A stretch of 64,000 nucleotides of DNA from Akkermansia muciniphila. GTDB taxonomy: Bacteria; Verrucomicrobiota; Verrucomicrobiia; Verrucomicrobiales; Akkermansiaceae. The position numbers and the translations under genes are program-made. The stretch spans positions 1-64,000 of the forward strand of contig SFDX01000011.1 in assembly GCA_004557455.1 (NCBI GenBank), in the 5' to 3' direction. Positions within the stretch are counted from its first letter, which is position 1, and each line of letters begins with the position of its first letter. The notes beneath the pieces were generated by a model. The model saw only the letters and a program-made list of their open reading frames with translations. It was not told where the DNA came from and made no database searches. Positions 42,782 through 50,904 of this stretch are shown piece by piece.

Positions 42782-42973
42782 ATGAAGAAGAATCTGGGAA
42801 CCCTGCAACCGAACGAAGAGCGACAGCTGGACGAGCAGAAAGCACGCGTCGACAGCCGCGAGGACAACCGGCGGCGGTGTTTATGCAACCCCATTTCAGT
42901 CATCGTGTGGCTGAGCATCCCGCTGGTCATCCTCTTTATTTGGCTGATGCAGCTGCTGACGAGTATGGAGTGA
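42782..42973 (+). CDS. Small membrane protein (63 aa)
   Basis: A 63-residue protein: a charged N-terminal half (NEERQLDEQKARVDSREDNRRR) and one TM helix at about 39-58 (VIVWLSIPLVILFIWLMQLL). A well-placed promoter supports that it is real. Its last 78 bp overlap, on the opposite strand, the extended 3' end of the EptA-like gene at 42896. No family recognised. Confidence 0.6.
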   Translation: MKKNLGTLQPNEERQLDEQKARVDSREDNRRRCLCNPISVIVWLSIPLVILFIWLMQLLTSME

Positions 42974-44743
42974 CGGGGGACACGGCCCGTTATAGGGTCG
43001 GGCAGCGGGGGAGCAGAGATCCAGCTCCTCCCGATAGTGCGGCGTCTGCAGCCCCACAAGCCCCAGGAGTGTGTGGAAAATGTGCTCGTGCCCCACGGTG
43101 AAGCCGGAGTGACTGCGCAGACGCGTCAGGGCCTCCGAGAACTCGGGATGCAGCGCTGCAAACTCCGGGGAGGGTAGTATAAACATACCCACTAGGCAGC
43201 CCGTGGTATCATGATACCGCAGCTTGCTGTTCCCCAGGCCTCCCCTGCTCCACAGGCCGTCGTGCCCCAGGTACTCACCGTGGTCACTTACATACAGGTA
43301 GACAAAAGGTCGCCCGCGCAGCAGCTCGCTCATGCGGCGGAAAAACTCATCCGTGTAGACAACGGTGTTATCGTAAGCGTTATTCACCTCCTCGGCGTGG
43401 GCGGCGGGGTTCTCAAAGGAAGGGCGCGTAGGGGTAAATGCAGGGTTTGCGGCATCGTAGTTAGCAAAGGGTGTATGGCTCCCCTCATTGTCCACCAAAA
43501 GCAGAAGATTGCGGTTGGGGTTGCTGCTCAACACCTGTTGCACCTGCGGCAGGGCGGTCCACGGCGCACCGGGGGAGTGCATGCGGGCCTCCGCACAGCG
43601 TGTCAGACTGCGGAGAACCCCGTCGTATTGCCCCACCTGGGCGCAGCGGCGCCCCAAAAAAGCGTATATCCGGAAATCGTGCTTACGGAACAGCTCCAGC
43701 ACGGAGCCGGTGCTCGCCTGCATGGCGGGGTCGCTGTCATAGGTGGCTCGCCGGGCATTCGTCAGGATGGCGATCTGTGCCTGCCTCGTATCACAGGCTA
43801 CGGAAACGCAGGCCGGGAAGTTGATCACGGCCCCCTGCCGCCGCAGCCAAGGGGTCGTATCCCGCTCGTAGCCATTGATACTCATGCGGTCGGCACGCAG
43901 ACTTTCGCCAATGTGGAGCACCAGTACCACCCCCTCGTCCCCGCGCAACAGGGGCAGACTGCTCGGGGCGGCGGCGGGGGTCGGAAGGGCATCCACCATG
44001 CGATGCAGCTCCGCCGTCCCCTGAAAAGCCCCCGTCACGGCCATCCCCAAGCGAGTAACCTCCGTGACGGGCCAAAAATACGCATCCAAGCGCCGGCTAC
44101 CGGGTAACCCGGCGCCGAAAACCAAGGCTCCGCCGATGCCGAGCAAGCTCATCATCAGCATGGCTCGGCGACTCTGCCCGCGGAAACAACGCCGCAGCCA
44201 CAGCAGGAGAACAGCGATTCCTCCCGCGCCGAGCATGGCTGCACAGGCAGACGCCGGGGTGAGGTAGGCCGCACATTCATCCGTTGTAGTCTCTAACATA
44301 GCCGAGAGCACGAAGACGTTGATATCCGTTCCGTATCGCAGATAGGCGAAGGTCTGCACGGCTTCGATGAAGAGGAAAGGGAACCAGAGCCATACAAAAT
44401 GGCGGCCGAGCAAAGCAAAACTCCCGCAGAGGCAGCCGAGCGTCATCATCAGCGGCAGCATCACCTGCAGTGGCTCCCCCCACAGCTCAAAGTCCGCCCC
44501 GAGCACCATGAGCACGGAAGAGAGGAGCGCACACCTGAGCGCTCGGGCACCGGGAAGACAGGGGCCGCCGAGACGCCGCAGCCGGTACCCCAGGGCAGCC
44601 GTTGCCAGGCACAAGCCCGTCATTGCCGGAAGGTAGTACGGAAACAGCACCTCCCAATGCCCCGCATGACACAGCGTGGCCACGGTGGGCGGACCGAACA
44701 GCAGGCCGAGCAGCAGCCCGCGTACTCGCTTATCAGTTATCAT
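42896..44743 (-). CDS. EptA-like phosphoethanolamine transferase/sulfatase-fold membrane protein 2
   Basis: A 615-residue protein. Five or six TM helices lie in the first ~230 residues, followed by a periplasmic alkaline-phosphatase-superfamily domain. Seen are HIGESLRADRMSINGYERDTTP (around 290), VACDTRQA with the probable nucleophile Thr, and the metal site VSDHGEYLGHDG. Related enzymes add phosphoethanolamine to lipid A or other glycans. It is a close paralogue of the gene just upstream and overlaps it by 11 nt. The C-terminus runs ~25 residues beyond the paralogue's end, into the convergent small gene. Confidence 0.85.
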   Translation of the reverse strand: MITDKRVRGLLLGLLFGPPTVATLCHAGHWEVLFPYYLPAMTGLCLATAALGYRLRRLGGPCLPGARALRCALLSSVLMVLGADFELWGEPLQVMLPLMMTLGCLCGSFALLGRHFVWLWFPFLFIEAVQTFAYLRYGTDINVFVLSAMLETTTDECAAYLTPASACAAMLGAGGIAVLLLWLRRCFRGQSRRAMLMMSLLGIGGALVFGAGLPGSRRLDAYFWPVTEVTRLGMAVTGAFQGTAELHRMVDALPTPAAAPSSLPLLRGDEGVVLVLHIGESLRADRMSINGYERDTTPWLRRQGAVINFPACVSVACDTRQAQIAILTNARRATYDSDPAMQASTGSVLELFRKHDFRIYAFLGRRCAQVGQYDGVLRSLTRCAEARMHSPGAPWTALPQVQQVLSSNPNRNLLLLVDNEGSHTPFANYDAANPAFTPTRPSFENPAAHAEEVNNAYDNTVVYTDEFFRRMSELLRGRPFVYLYVSDHGEYLGHDGLWSRGGLGNSKLRYHDTTGCLVGMFILPSPEFAALHPEFSEALTRLRSHSGFTVGHEHIFHTLLGLVGLQTPHYREELDLCSPAARPYNGPCPPSLHTRQQLHQPNKEDDQRDAQPHDD

Positions 44744-46523
44744 GATCGGGCCGAGGGCCGTCGTAGGGGCGGGCGGCGGGTGAGCAGAGGTCCAGCCCTT
44801 CCTCATAGTAGGGGGTGCGGATGCCGAAGAGGCCCAGGAGGGTGTGGAAGATGTGCTCATGCGCCACCGTCATGGAGGTATGCGCGCGGAGCTGCTGCAG
44901 GGACTCCGCAAAGTGCGGATGCAAGGCGGCAAACTCCGGAGAAATGATGATAAACATACCGACCATACAACCCTCCGTGCTGTGGTAATCCCGCTTCTTG
45001 TCCCCCAAGGCACCGCGCCCCCACATGCCGTCCCTGCCCAGGTACTCGCCGTGGTCGCTCACATACAGGTAGACAAAGGGGCGCCCCTTCAGGCTCTCAC
45101 ATACGCGGCGGAAAAACTCATCCGTGTAGTGGACAGTGGAGTCGTAGGCGTTGTTAATTCCCTCTCCGTTCACTGTGGGGGAGGCAAAGTCATCCACACA
45201 GGGGGCAAAGGGCGGCGCATCGTGGTCAAAGTGGTAGAAAGGCACGTGGCTTCCCTCATTATTAACAAAGAAGAGGAGATTCTCGCGCGGGTGATCCCGC
45301 AGCACCTGCTGCATCTGCGGCACAGCGGTCCACGGGGACCCGGGGGCATTGAAGCGCTCCGCGGAGCGGCGGGTGAGCACACGCACCACGCGGTCGTACT
45401 TCAATTTCTGCGCGCAGCGGCGGCCGAAGAAGGTGTACATCTTAAACCCGTTCACCGTGAAAAGATCCAACACGGAACCCGTGGTTGCCTGCATGCCGGG
45501 GGTGGGGTCGGTGATGCTGCGGCGGGCGTTGGTCAGGATGGCGATCTCCGCCCGGCAGGTATCACAGGCGGCGGACACGCAGCGGGGGAAGTTGACCACA
45601 TACGGGCAGCTCCGCAGCCAGGGGGTCGTGTCCCGTTCATAGCCGTTGATGCTCATGCGGTGGGCCATCACGCTCTCGCCCACGTGCACCACCAGCACCG
45701 AGCCGGCATCTGCGGGAAGCGGTACGGAGGTCGAGCTCGGTTGGTCTGTGGGGGATTGCAGCGCCATCACGGCGTCGATGGTGTCCACATTGGCGTCGAT
45801 GGCCTCGCTGACCATTTCGGCCAGCTTAAAGCCCTCAGCGGCTGGCCAATAATAGGTCTCTTCGCGCTGCTCCTCCGGCAATACGGCCAAGCAGGCAGAG
45901 GCCAGCGCCGTCAGTGCGCCGCCCGTACCCAGCGAGGCAATCCGGCGACAACGGCGCAGCACTCTCCACTGAATCCACACCAGAAGCGCCACGGCCACCA
46001 AGGCGCCGGCAAAAGCGGCCAGATTGCCCGGGGTGATATAGGCGCTCGCTTCCTCCCAAGAGGACTCGAAGGCCTCAGCCAGCACCAAGGAGTTGATGGT
46101 AGTGCCGTACTGCATGTAAGCCCCGCACTGGATGGCCTCCAGCAGCAGGAAAGGCACCCACAGCACGGCGGCCCAGCGCTTCAACAGCGCCCAGAGCACC
46201 AGCAGCACACCCGCCGTCATCAGTACCGTGGCGGGTATGTAGGCGAGCTCGGCGTAGGTCTCCAAGTTGCCGACCAAGTCATAGAGCAGTGCCGTCAAAA
46301 GCACGGCGGCGAGCTGACCGGGGCGCAGCCAAAAAGGACGGCAGCGCAGGCGCACAAGCACCCCCGCCACCGTCAATATCAGCACGGGCAGCAGCAGCCA
46401 AGGCCACTCGAGGGCCCACACCCCCTCCCCGCACCGCGGTAAATCCCCCACTGCTACGCCCACGGGCAGCAACACGGCAATCAGGCACAGGCCTGCGCAG
46501 AACCACGCTGACAGCTTCTTCAT
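44733..46523 (-). CDS. EptA-like phosphoethanolamine transferase/sulfatase-fold membrane protein 1
   Basis: A 596-residue protein with the same layout as its neighbour: TM helices to about 240, then the catalytic domain with GESVMAHRMSINGYERDTTP, AACDTCRAEIAILTNARR (nucleophile Thr), NNEGSHVPFYHF and VSDHGEYLGRDG. It ends at SPAARPYDGPRPDHDN, which probably shows the ancestral C-terminus. It lies 24 nt after the YlbF-like gene and overlaps paralogue 2. The acceptor molecule is unknown; lipid A modification is a reasonable guess. Confidence 0.87.
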   Translation of the reverse strand: MKKLSAWFCAGLCLIAVLLPVGVAVGDLPRCGEGVWALEWPWLLLPVLILTVAGVLVRLRCRPFWLRPGQLAAVLLTALLYDLVGNLETYAELAYIPATVLMTAGVLLVLWALLKRWAAVLWVPFLLLEAIQCGAYMQYGTTINSLVLAEAFESSWEEASAYITPGNLAAFAGALVAVALLVWIQWRVLRRCRRIASLGTGGALTALASACLAVLPEEQREETYYWPAAEGFKLAEMVSEAIDANVDTIDAVMALQSPTDQPSSTSVPLPADAGSVLVVHVGESVMAHRMSINGYERDTTPWLRSCPYVVNFPRCVSAACDTCRAEIAILTNARRSITDPTPGMQATTGSVLDLFTVNGFKMYTFFGRRCAQKLKYDRVVRVLTRRSAERFNAPGSPWTAVPQMQQVLRDHPRENLLFFVNNEGSHVPFYHFDHDAPPFAPCVDDFASPTVNGEGINNAYDSTVHYTDEFFRRVCESLKGRPFVYLYVSDHGEYLGRDGMWGRGALGDKKRDYHSTEGCMVGMFIIISPEFAALHPHFAESLQQLRAHTSMTVAHEHIFHTLLGLFGIRTPYYEEGLDLCSPAARPYDGPRPDHDN

Positions 46524-46547
46524 GGGCGCAGCAGAGGTGGGAGCTCG

Positions 46548-47132
46548 TTATTTATTATTGCAGTGGCACTCGTGCCCCGGCTCGTTGCAATGGCATTCGC
46601 CGTCCTCCTCGCGGCACTTGCAGTCATCGCCGCAATGGCACTCACCGCCCTCCCCGCAGTGGCAATCGCCGCCGCAGGAGCACTCGCCGTCACCGCCGTG
46701 GCAATTCCCGCCGCAGGAGCAGCTCACGCTCTGGGTGGCCGCTTTCTCCAGCGCCTCCGCCACCTGCTCATCCGTGGGTGCGCTGCCCGTCTCCACCGCC
46801 ATGCACAGGTACTGGTTCACGGTCATCAGCATGTCGTCGATCAGCTGGCGGGACTCCAGGAAGCCGCTGCAGAGCGGGTTATCCACCACCGCTTGGCGCA
46901 TGGAATCAAACTTAGCAATCTCCTCCTCCGTCGGGGGCATGCCTTCCATGTGTTTGTTGCGCAGGGTCTCGCCGTACTGCTGCACGGAGCGGAACAGGTC
47001 CGTTGCCTGCGGGTTCTGATAAAAAAGATTGATGCGGGCCTTCGCTGCCACGACGGGCTGGCTCTGCGCAAATACGCCTGCCAGCTCGCCCACCAGCTTC
47101 GCCAGCTCCGGGGTCAGTGTTGTGTTTGCCAT
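46548..47132 (-). CDS. YlbF/YmcA-like protein with Cys/His-rich tail
   Basis: A 194-residue protein. Residues 1-135 form a helical YlbF/YmcA-type domain (LAKLVGELAGVFAQSQPVVAAKARINLFYQNPQA region, then EEEIAKFDSMRQAVVDNPL and a final helix LMTVNQYLCMAV). Residues 138-192 carry 15 cysteines and 6 histidines in CxC and CHCG repeats (CSCGG, CHCGEGGECHCG), like a small metallothionein. The tail probably binds metal ions. YlbF relatives in Bacillus act in RNA processing complexes with Fe-S ligands; a link is speculative. It is the first gene of the operon with two EptA-like genes. Confidence 0.75.
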   Translation of the reverse strand: MANTTLTPELAKLVGELAGVFAQSQPVVAAKARINLFYQNPQATDLFRSVQQYGETLRNKHMEGMPPTEEEIAKFDSMRQAVVDNPLCSGFLESRQLIDDMLMTVNQYLCMAVETGSAPTDEQVAEALEKAATQSVSCSCGGNCHGGDGECSCGGDCHCGEGGECHCGDDCKCREEDGECHCNEPGHECHCNNK

Positions 47133-47141
47133 ATCCCCGCT

Positions 47142-47170
47142 ATCCTACCACACTTCCCTCGCCTTGGCAA
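47142..47170 (-). promoter_or_regulatory. Promoter of YlbF-EptA operon
   Basis: Minus strand: -35 TTGCCA (47165-47170), 17 nt, -10 TAGGAT (47142-47147), 9 nt before the ATG. Confidence 0.65.
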
Positions 47171-47247
47171 GCCTTCTTCGCGGCAGCAATCACGCCATGT
47201 CGCACCCCGATTCCCCCGAGGAGGAGCAATCCCCCCGGGCGGCTGTG

Positions 47248-48021
47248 TCAGGGGCAAAGGAAGGTACCGGCGCGGATGCGGTCGATGGCTTCGGTCCAAG
47301 GGACGCCGTTGCAGTAGAGTTGCTTGGTGACGACGGAGCCATCCGGGCGGACGATGAGGTCGACGGTTACCTCGAAGGACGGCATGGTTTTATCGTAGCC
47401 GTAGTGGTTCCTCCAAATAGTCATGAGGTCACACTTATCCTCCGGCAAGTAATGGCAGAGGGATTTTACGACTCGAACGTACACGGCACGGGGTGGCTCG
47501 GAGCCATCGGTACTCATATAAAAGTGCCCCCCGTTCGGATGCACCTCTCGGTCACCCTCCTTTCGGTAGTAGCAGAGCAGATCGGCCCGAGAGGCGACAC
47601 ACACCTCCCCCGGGGCGGGGACGGCTGCCTTGCTGCCGCGCGCCTCGATGCGCGAGACATCCCAGCAGCCATCCGACCCCGGCCGGTAGAACACAGCGAT
47701 GGGCGTATCCTCCCCCCATCGGCTCAGTGGGCGGGCATCATCCGTCAACGGCTCGGTGCGCGGCAGGTCACGAAAAAGCTTGGCTGTCTCCGGGGCAATG
47801 TAAAGCGACTTACCCATTTTGGGTGACTCAACGGGGATGAGCTCCTGAAAAGTGACACGTTGATAATAACCGCAGAAGGGATCCCTCGGATCACTCATAT
47901 CAAGGCGCAGACGAATGACGGGAGATTGCTCCAGCTCCACGGAACGGGAGGCATACATCGTTCCCAACCAAGCGAGCTGGGCAACGATGAGGAAGATAAG
48001 ACAAAGCGCGCGTTTATTCAT
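47248..48021 (-). CDS. GDYXXLXY-like membrane-anchored protein
   Basis: A 257-residue protein with an N-terminal TM helix (LCLIFLIVAQLAWLGTMYASR). It is followed by LRLDMSDPRDPFCGYYQRVTF, matching the DPRD...GxY signature of GDYXXLXY proteins. The remainder is beta-rich. In many genomes such genes follow DUF2157 membrane proteins, as here, where it overlaps the last codons of the DUF2157-like gene by 8 nt. The upstream open frame is not used. Function unknown; an envelope role is assumed. Confidence 0.72.
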   Translation of the reverse strand: MNKRALCLIFLIVAQLAWLGTMYASRSVELEQSPVIRLRLDMSDPRDPFCGYYQRVTFQELIPVESPKMGKSLYIAPETAKLFRDLPRTEPLTDDARPLSRWGEDTPIAVFYRPGSDGCWDVSRIEARGSKAAVPAPGEVCVASRADLLCYYRKEGDREVHPNGGHFYMSTDGSEPPRAVYVRVVKSLCHYLPEDKCDLMTIWRNHYGYDKTMPSFEVTVDLIVRPDGSVVTKQLYCNGVPWTEAIDRIRAGTFLCP

Positions 48022-49179
48022 GGCGGGAAGCAGAGGAAGAATTTTTGATACGGGTGAGGAGCTTCTGACGACGGTCATGCAGCTGATAGGCACCGAAGGC
48101 AAGCAGGAGTCCCATGATGATCAGCGTAAAGCCGGAGGAAGAAAGGGAGCCTGCAATGTTGCCGAACACGGCAAAGCCCGACAGCACGATGAGCAATGTG
48201 CCGTAATTGACCCATGATACGCGCCGCTCGGAAGCACCGATATACATAAGCAAGCCACCGAAGCAGAAGCTGCAGGCCGCACGGATCAGGTTGCAGAGAA
48301 CATTGTTATCTTTCAGCAGCATACACAGCAGGAATTCAGCAGCATACACAGCAGGAAAAGAGCCGTGCCTCCGATCAGCATCAGGCCCAACCAGGACGTC
48401 CAACACCCCCCGCGCGGGCGCAGGAGCAATGCGGCCACCGCGAAAAACGCCCCCATGGGCAGCAGATACTCCGGATTCGGGTCAAAAACACTTAACGCGA
48501 ACCACCAGAGGAGGAACGCAAGAGCTCCCGGAATGGCCAACCAGTTGTAGCCGGCCCACAGGCTCTCCCCTTCCCGACGGCGGAACTCGGCCACAAGCCA
48601 GACGAGCAAAGGGTAGATAATACCCCAGTAGCAGAACGTCTGCTGCGGCACAACATCCCTCAGCCCCAAAACGGAGTCGAAGCAGCTTGTCTCCAGCATC
48701 TCGAAGCCTAGGATATAGGTCAGTCCGATCACACCGAGCATCACCGCACGGGCGCGCACCAGAAAAGGCACGGCGACCACCCCCAGCCACCAGACGAAGA
48801 GGCCTTCCACTACCGGGTTTTGCAGTTGAAAAATCTGCCCGTACAGGGCCACATCCGCCGCCCACATGCCACACCCCAGCAGGGCGAAGACCTCCGCCGC
48901 ATAGGGGTGTACCGTCCGCAAGCGGAAAAAGCCTACCCAAAAAGCTCCCAGCAGGGCCATCCCCGTCAGCATCTTGACGAGCGGCGGAATTACCTCCCAA
49001 TTTGCAGCGATGAGGGAGATGATACCCCCCAGCACCATGCACCCCGCAATCAGCATCAGCAACCGGCGCAGCCACAGACCGCTGCCGGCTGCCGATGCAT
49101 AGTGCGCCGCTATTTTCTGCGCCTGCTCAGGGCTGATGAAACCATCCTGCTCCAAGCGTTGAATAGCCTTCAGTTTCAT
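48014..49179 (-). pseudogene. DUF2157-like membrane protein gene, split by a frameshift
   Basis: The first frame (49179 to 48313, 288 aa) has the DUF2157 start (KAIQRLEQDGFISPEQAQKIAAHY) and about eight TM helices. It then ends abruptly in LLNSCCVCC-stop within a 23 bp tandem duplication (48312-48357). Removing one 23 bp copy restores LFLLCMLLKDNNVLCNLIRAACSF and continues through more TM helices to the stop at 48014, giving a protein of about 380 residues. The duplication may be a real mutation, a phase-variable state or an assembly error. It is the first gene of a pair with the GDYXXLXY-like gene. Confidence 0.8.
48312..48357. repeat. 23 bp perfect tandem duplication
   Basis: Two identical adjacent 23 bp copies (48312-48334, 48335-48357). 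Twenty-three is not a multiple of three, so the duplication shifts the DUF2157-like frame. Confidence 0.95.
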
Positions 49180-49190
49180 AACGTTACCCC

Positions 49191-49219
49191 AGTCTAAACG
49201 CAGGCGGCGCAGATGTCAA
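49191..49219 (-). promoter_or_regulatory. Promoter of DUF2157-GDYXXLXY pair
   Basis: Minus strand: -35 TTGACA (49214-49219), 17 nt, -10 TAGACT (49191-49196), 11 nt before the ATG at 49179. Confidence 0.65.
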
Positions 49220-49223
49220 GTTT

Positions 49224-49877
49224 TTATGACGCGGAAGGTGTCAGATGACGAAGAGTGCGGGTGTACAGAATCTCCGGCACGGACCAATCGACCAAGCGAG
49301 CGAAGGCCTCGATGTAAGCGCGGCGGTTGTTGCGGTAGCGCAGGTAGTACGCATGCTCCCACACATCGCAGACCATCAGCGGCACCAAGTAGGGAGAGAG
49401 GGCATCCTGATGCCGCAGAATACCCGTAACAATCAGACGGCGGCTCAGCGTATCCAGCCCCAGCACCCCCCAACCGCTGCCCTGTATGGCTTGGGTAACG
49501 CTGAAAAAGACGCGGTGGAAGCCGGAAAGCGAGCCGAATGACTGATTGATGGCCGCCGCGAGCGGCCCCTGCGGCGCACGCGTGGGCTCCGGGGAAAGCT
49601 GCGCCCAGTAGAGGCAGTGCAAAATGTGCCCGCCGAGGTTGAAGGCGAGGTTCTGCGCCGCCGTGGGAGCGGACTCCGCCGAGACCTCCCCCGTGGCCAT
49701 GCGGCGCAGCGTATCCGCCGCCGCGTTGGCACCCGCCACATAGGCAGCGTGGTGCTTGTCGTGGTGCAGCAGCACCGTCTCCGCATCCAACATGGGCTCC
49801 AGGGCCTCGGGTGCATAGGGCAAAGGGGGCAGCACATAGCGCCCGTCCGCATATCCTTGTAAACAAATGCAGTTCAT
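49224..49877 (-). CDS. Superoxide dismutase, Fe/Mn family
   Basis: A 217-residue enzyme that dismutates superoxide. The metal ligands are H38 (LLHHDKHHAAYV), H87 (NLGGHILHCLYW), D171 and H175 (CDVWEHAYYLRY). The N-terminus YVLPPLPYAPEALEPMLDAET is typical, though preceded by ~12 extra residues with two Cys (MNCICLQGYAD). Iron versus manganese cannot be settled by eye. The start at 49877 is the best; the frame runs 13 codons further upstream. No signal peptide. Confidence 0.93.
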   Translation of the reverse strand: MNCICLQGYADGRYVLPPLPYAPEALEPMLDAETVLLHHDKHHAAYVAGANAAADTLRRMATGEVSAESAPTAAQNLAFNLGGHILHCLYWAQLSPEPTRAPQGPLAAAINQSFGSLSGFHRVFFSVTQAIQGSGWGVLGLDTLSRRLIVTGILRHQDALSPYLVPLMVCDVWEHAYYLRYRNNRRAYIEAFARLVDWSVPEILYTRTLRHLTPSAS

Positions 49878-49989
49878 AGCAAAGGGTGAGACTCCCCGCC
49901 CGCCCCGCCTATTCAATACACGTTAGTCCGAAGGCGAGAGCCTCTGAGAGACTTCACAGATCCGCGACCATCGGAAGCGAGTGGAGGCC

Positions 49990-50181
49990 GACCGCGAAAT
50001 GAAAGGAATTTTTGGAGAGACAGAGGCATGCTTGGCTCTGTGCAGACTGCATGCCGGCGGGATAGCAGCTCCCTTGATTGTTTGATAAAATTCTAAAGCC
50101 ACCTACTATGAATCTGCTCCGACGTCTTGACTGAGAGCAGCATGATATACAGTCTCCAAAAATTCCTTTTATTCCGCGGTC
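49990..50181 (-). mobile_element. MITE-like element A
   Basis: A 192 bp element with 29 bp terminal inverted repeats (49990-50018 and 50153-50181; two mismatches), outer ends GACCGCG and GCGGTC, inner ends TTTTTGGAGA and TCTCCAAAAA. The interior matches element B (63218-63410) in the opposite direction, for example GACGTCGGAGCA...TTCATAGTAGGT. No transposase. It lies in the 49917-50348 gap, which holds no gene. Strand is set relative to element B. Confidence 0.8.
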
Positions 50182-50348
50182 AGACAAATCTCGCTCTCTA
50201 CCACCTCGGCGGGGTGAAGTCTCCGGCCACATCTACATCAACCCTCATTCTGAAATTCTGCGTTTTCCCCATCGAGAAGCATTCCGACGATGCCAAGACA
50301 CCCTGCCCGGGGGAAACGAGCAGGGCGCGAGAAAAGAGAAGGGCTGCG

Positions 50349-50867
50349 TCAGCGGGCGCGGCGGATCGGCATAACAAAGCTGCCGGGGACATCCTGCGGC
50401 TGCAGGGGCTCCACCTGCTCCTTCTCCGGAAGAATGGTGAGGGAGGTAACGGGGCGCACGGGGTAGGACGAGTTCTTGACGGTGACGTAGTAGTGCGAGA
50501 TGGTCATGCGCACTGTGTCACCGGGCTTCAGCCCCGCGAGCTGCGAGAGAACAGCGACGTCCTGGCCGGGCACGTCATCCTTAGTACCGATCATCCACTT
50601 GGTGCCGGGGGTCAGGCGGTCATCGCCGTACTTGCCCGGGTGGGAGTAATCCTCGCTGGTCTTGATGGTGAAGACAGCCTGCTCCCGCGAGTGGCCGCAG
50701 CGGTCCGGGCACAGAGCGGTACGGAAGTGGCAGGGCGGCTTCACGGTGCCGCGGTAAACAGCAACGACCGTGTTGGTCGCCAGCAGATCCGCTTTTTCCG
50801 GCAGGGGAGCAGCGGTCAACACCGAAGGCGCAACCAGCATGGCAGCAAGGAGGAATGTGGTCTTCAT
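50349..50867 (-). CDS. Secreted Cys-containing protein, function unknown
   Basis: A 172-residue protein with a signal peptide (MKTTFLLAAMLVAPSVLTAAP). The mature domain begins with VVAVYRGTVKPPCHFRTALCPDRCGH, a Cys/His cluster that could bind metal or form disulfides. Beta strands follow (KWMIGTKDDVPGQDVAVLSQLAGLKPGDTVRMTISHYYVTVK around 90-130). It is 12 nt after the methyltransferase gene but has its own promoter inside that gene's 3' end. No family name is offered. Confidence 0.7.
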   Translation of the reverse strand: MKTTFLLAAMLVAPSVLTAAPLPEKADLLATNTVVAVYRGTVKPPCHFRTALCPDRCGHSREQAVFTIKTSEDYSHPGKYGDDRLTPGTKWMIGTKDDVPGQDVAVLSQLAGLKPGDTVRMTISHYYVTVKNSSYPVRPVTSLTILPEKEQVEPLQPQDVPGSFVMPIRRAR

Positions 50868-50876
50868 AGCACCCCT

Positions 50877-50904
50877 ATTCTACCCTTTTCTCTGCAAAAG
50901 GCAA
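50877..50904 (-). promoter_or_regulatory. Internal promoter of secreted protein gene
   Basis: Minus strand: -35 TTGCCT (50899-50904), 16 nt, -10 TAGAAT (50877-50882), 9 nt before the ATG at 50867. It overlaps the methyltransferase 3' end. Confidence 0.55.

Noticed and set aside
44844..46442. 532-codon plus-strand open frame
   Set aside because: Antisense to the first EptA-like gene, with no recognisable domain.
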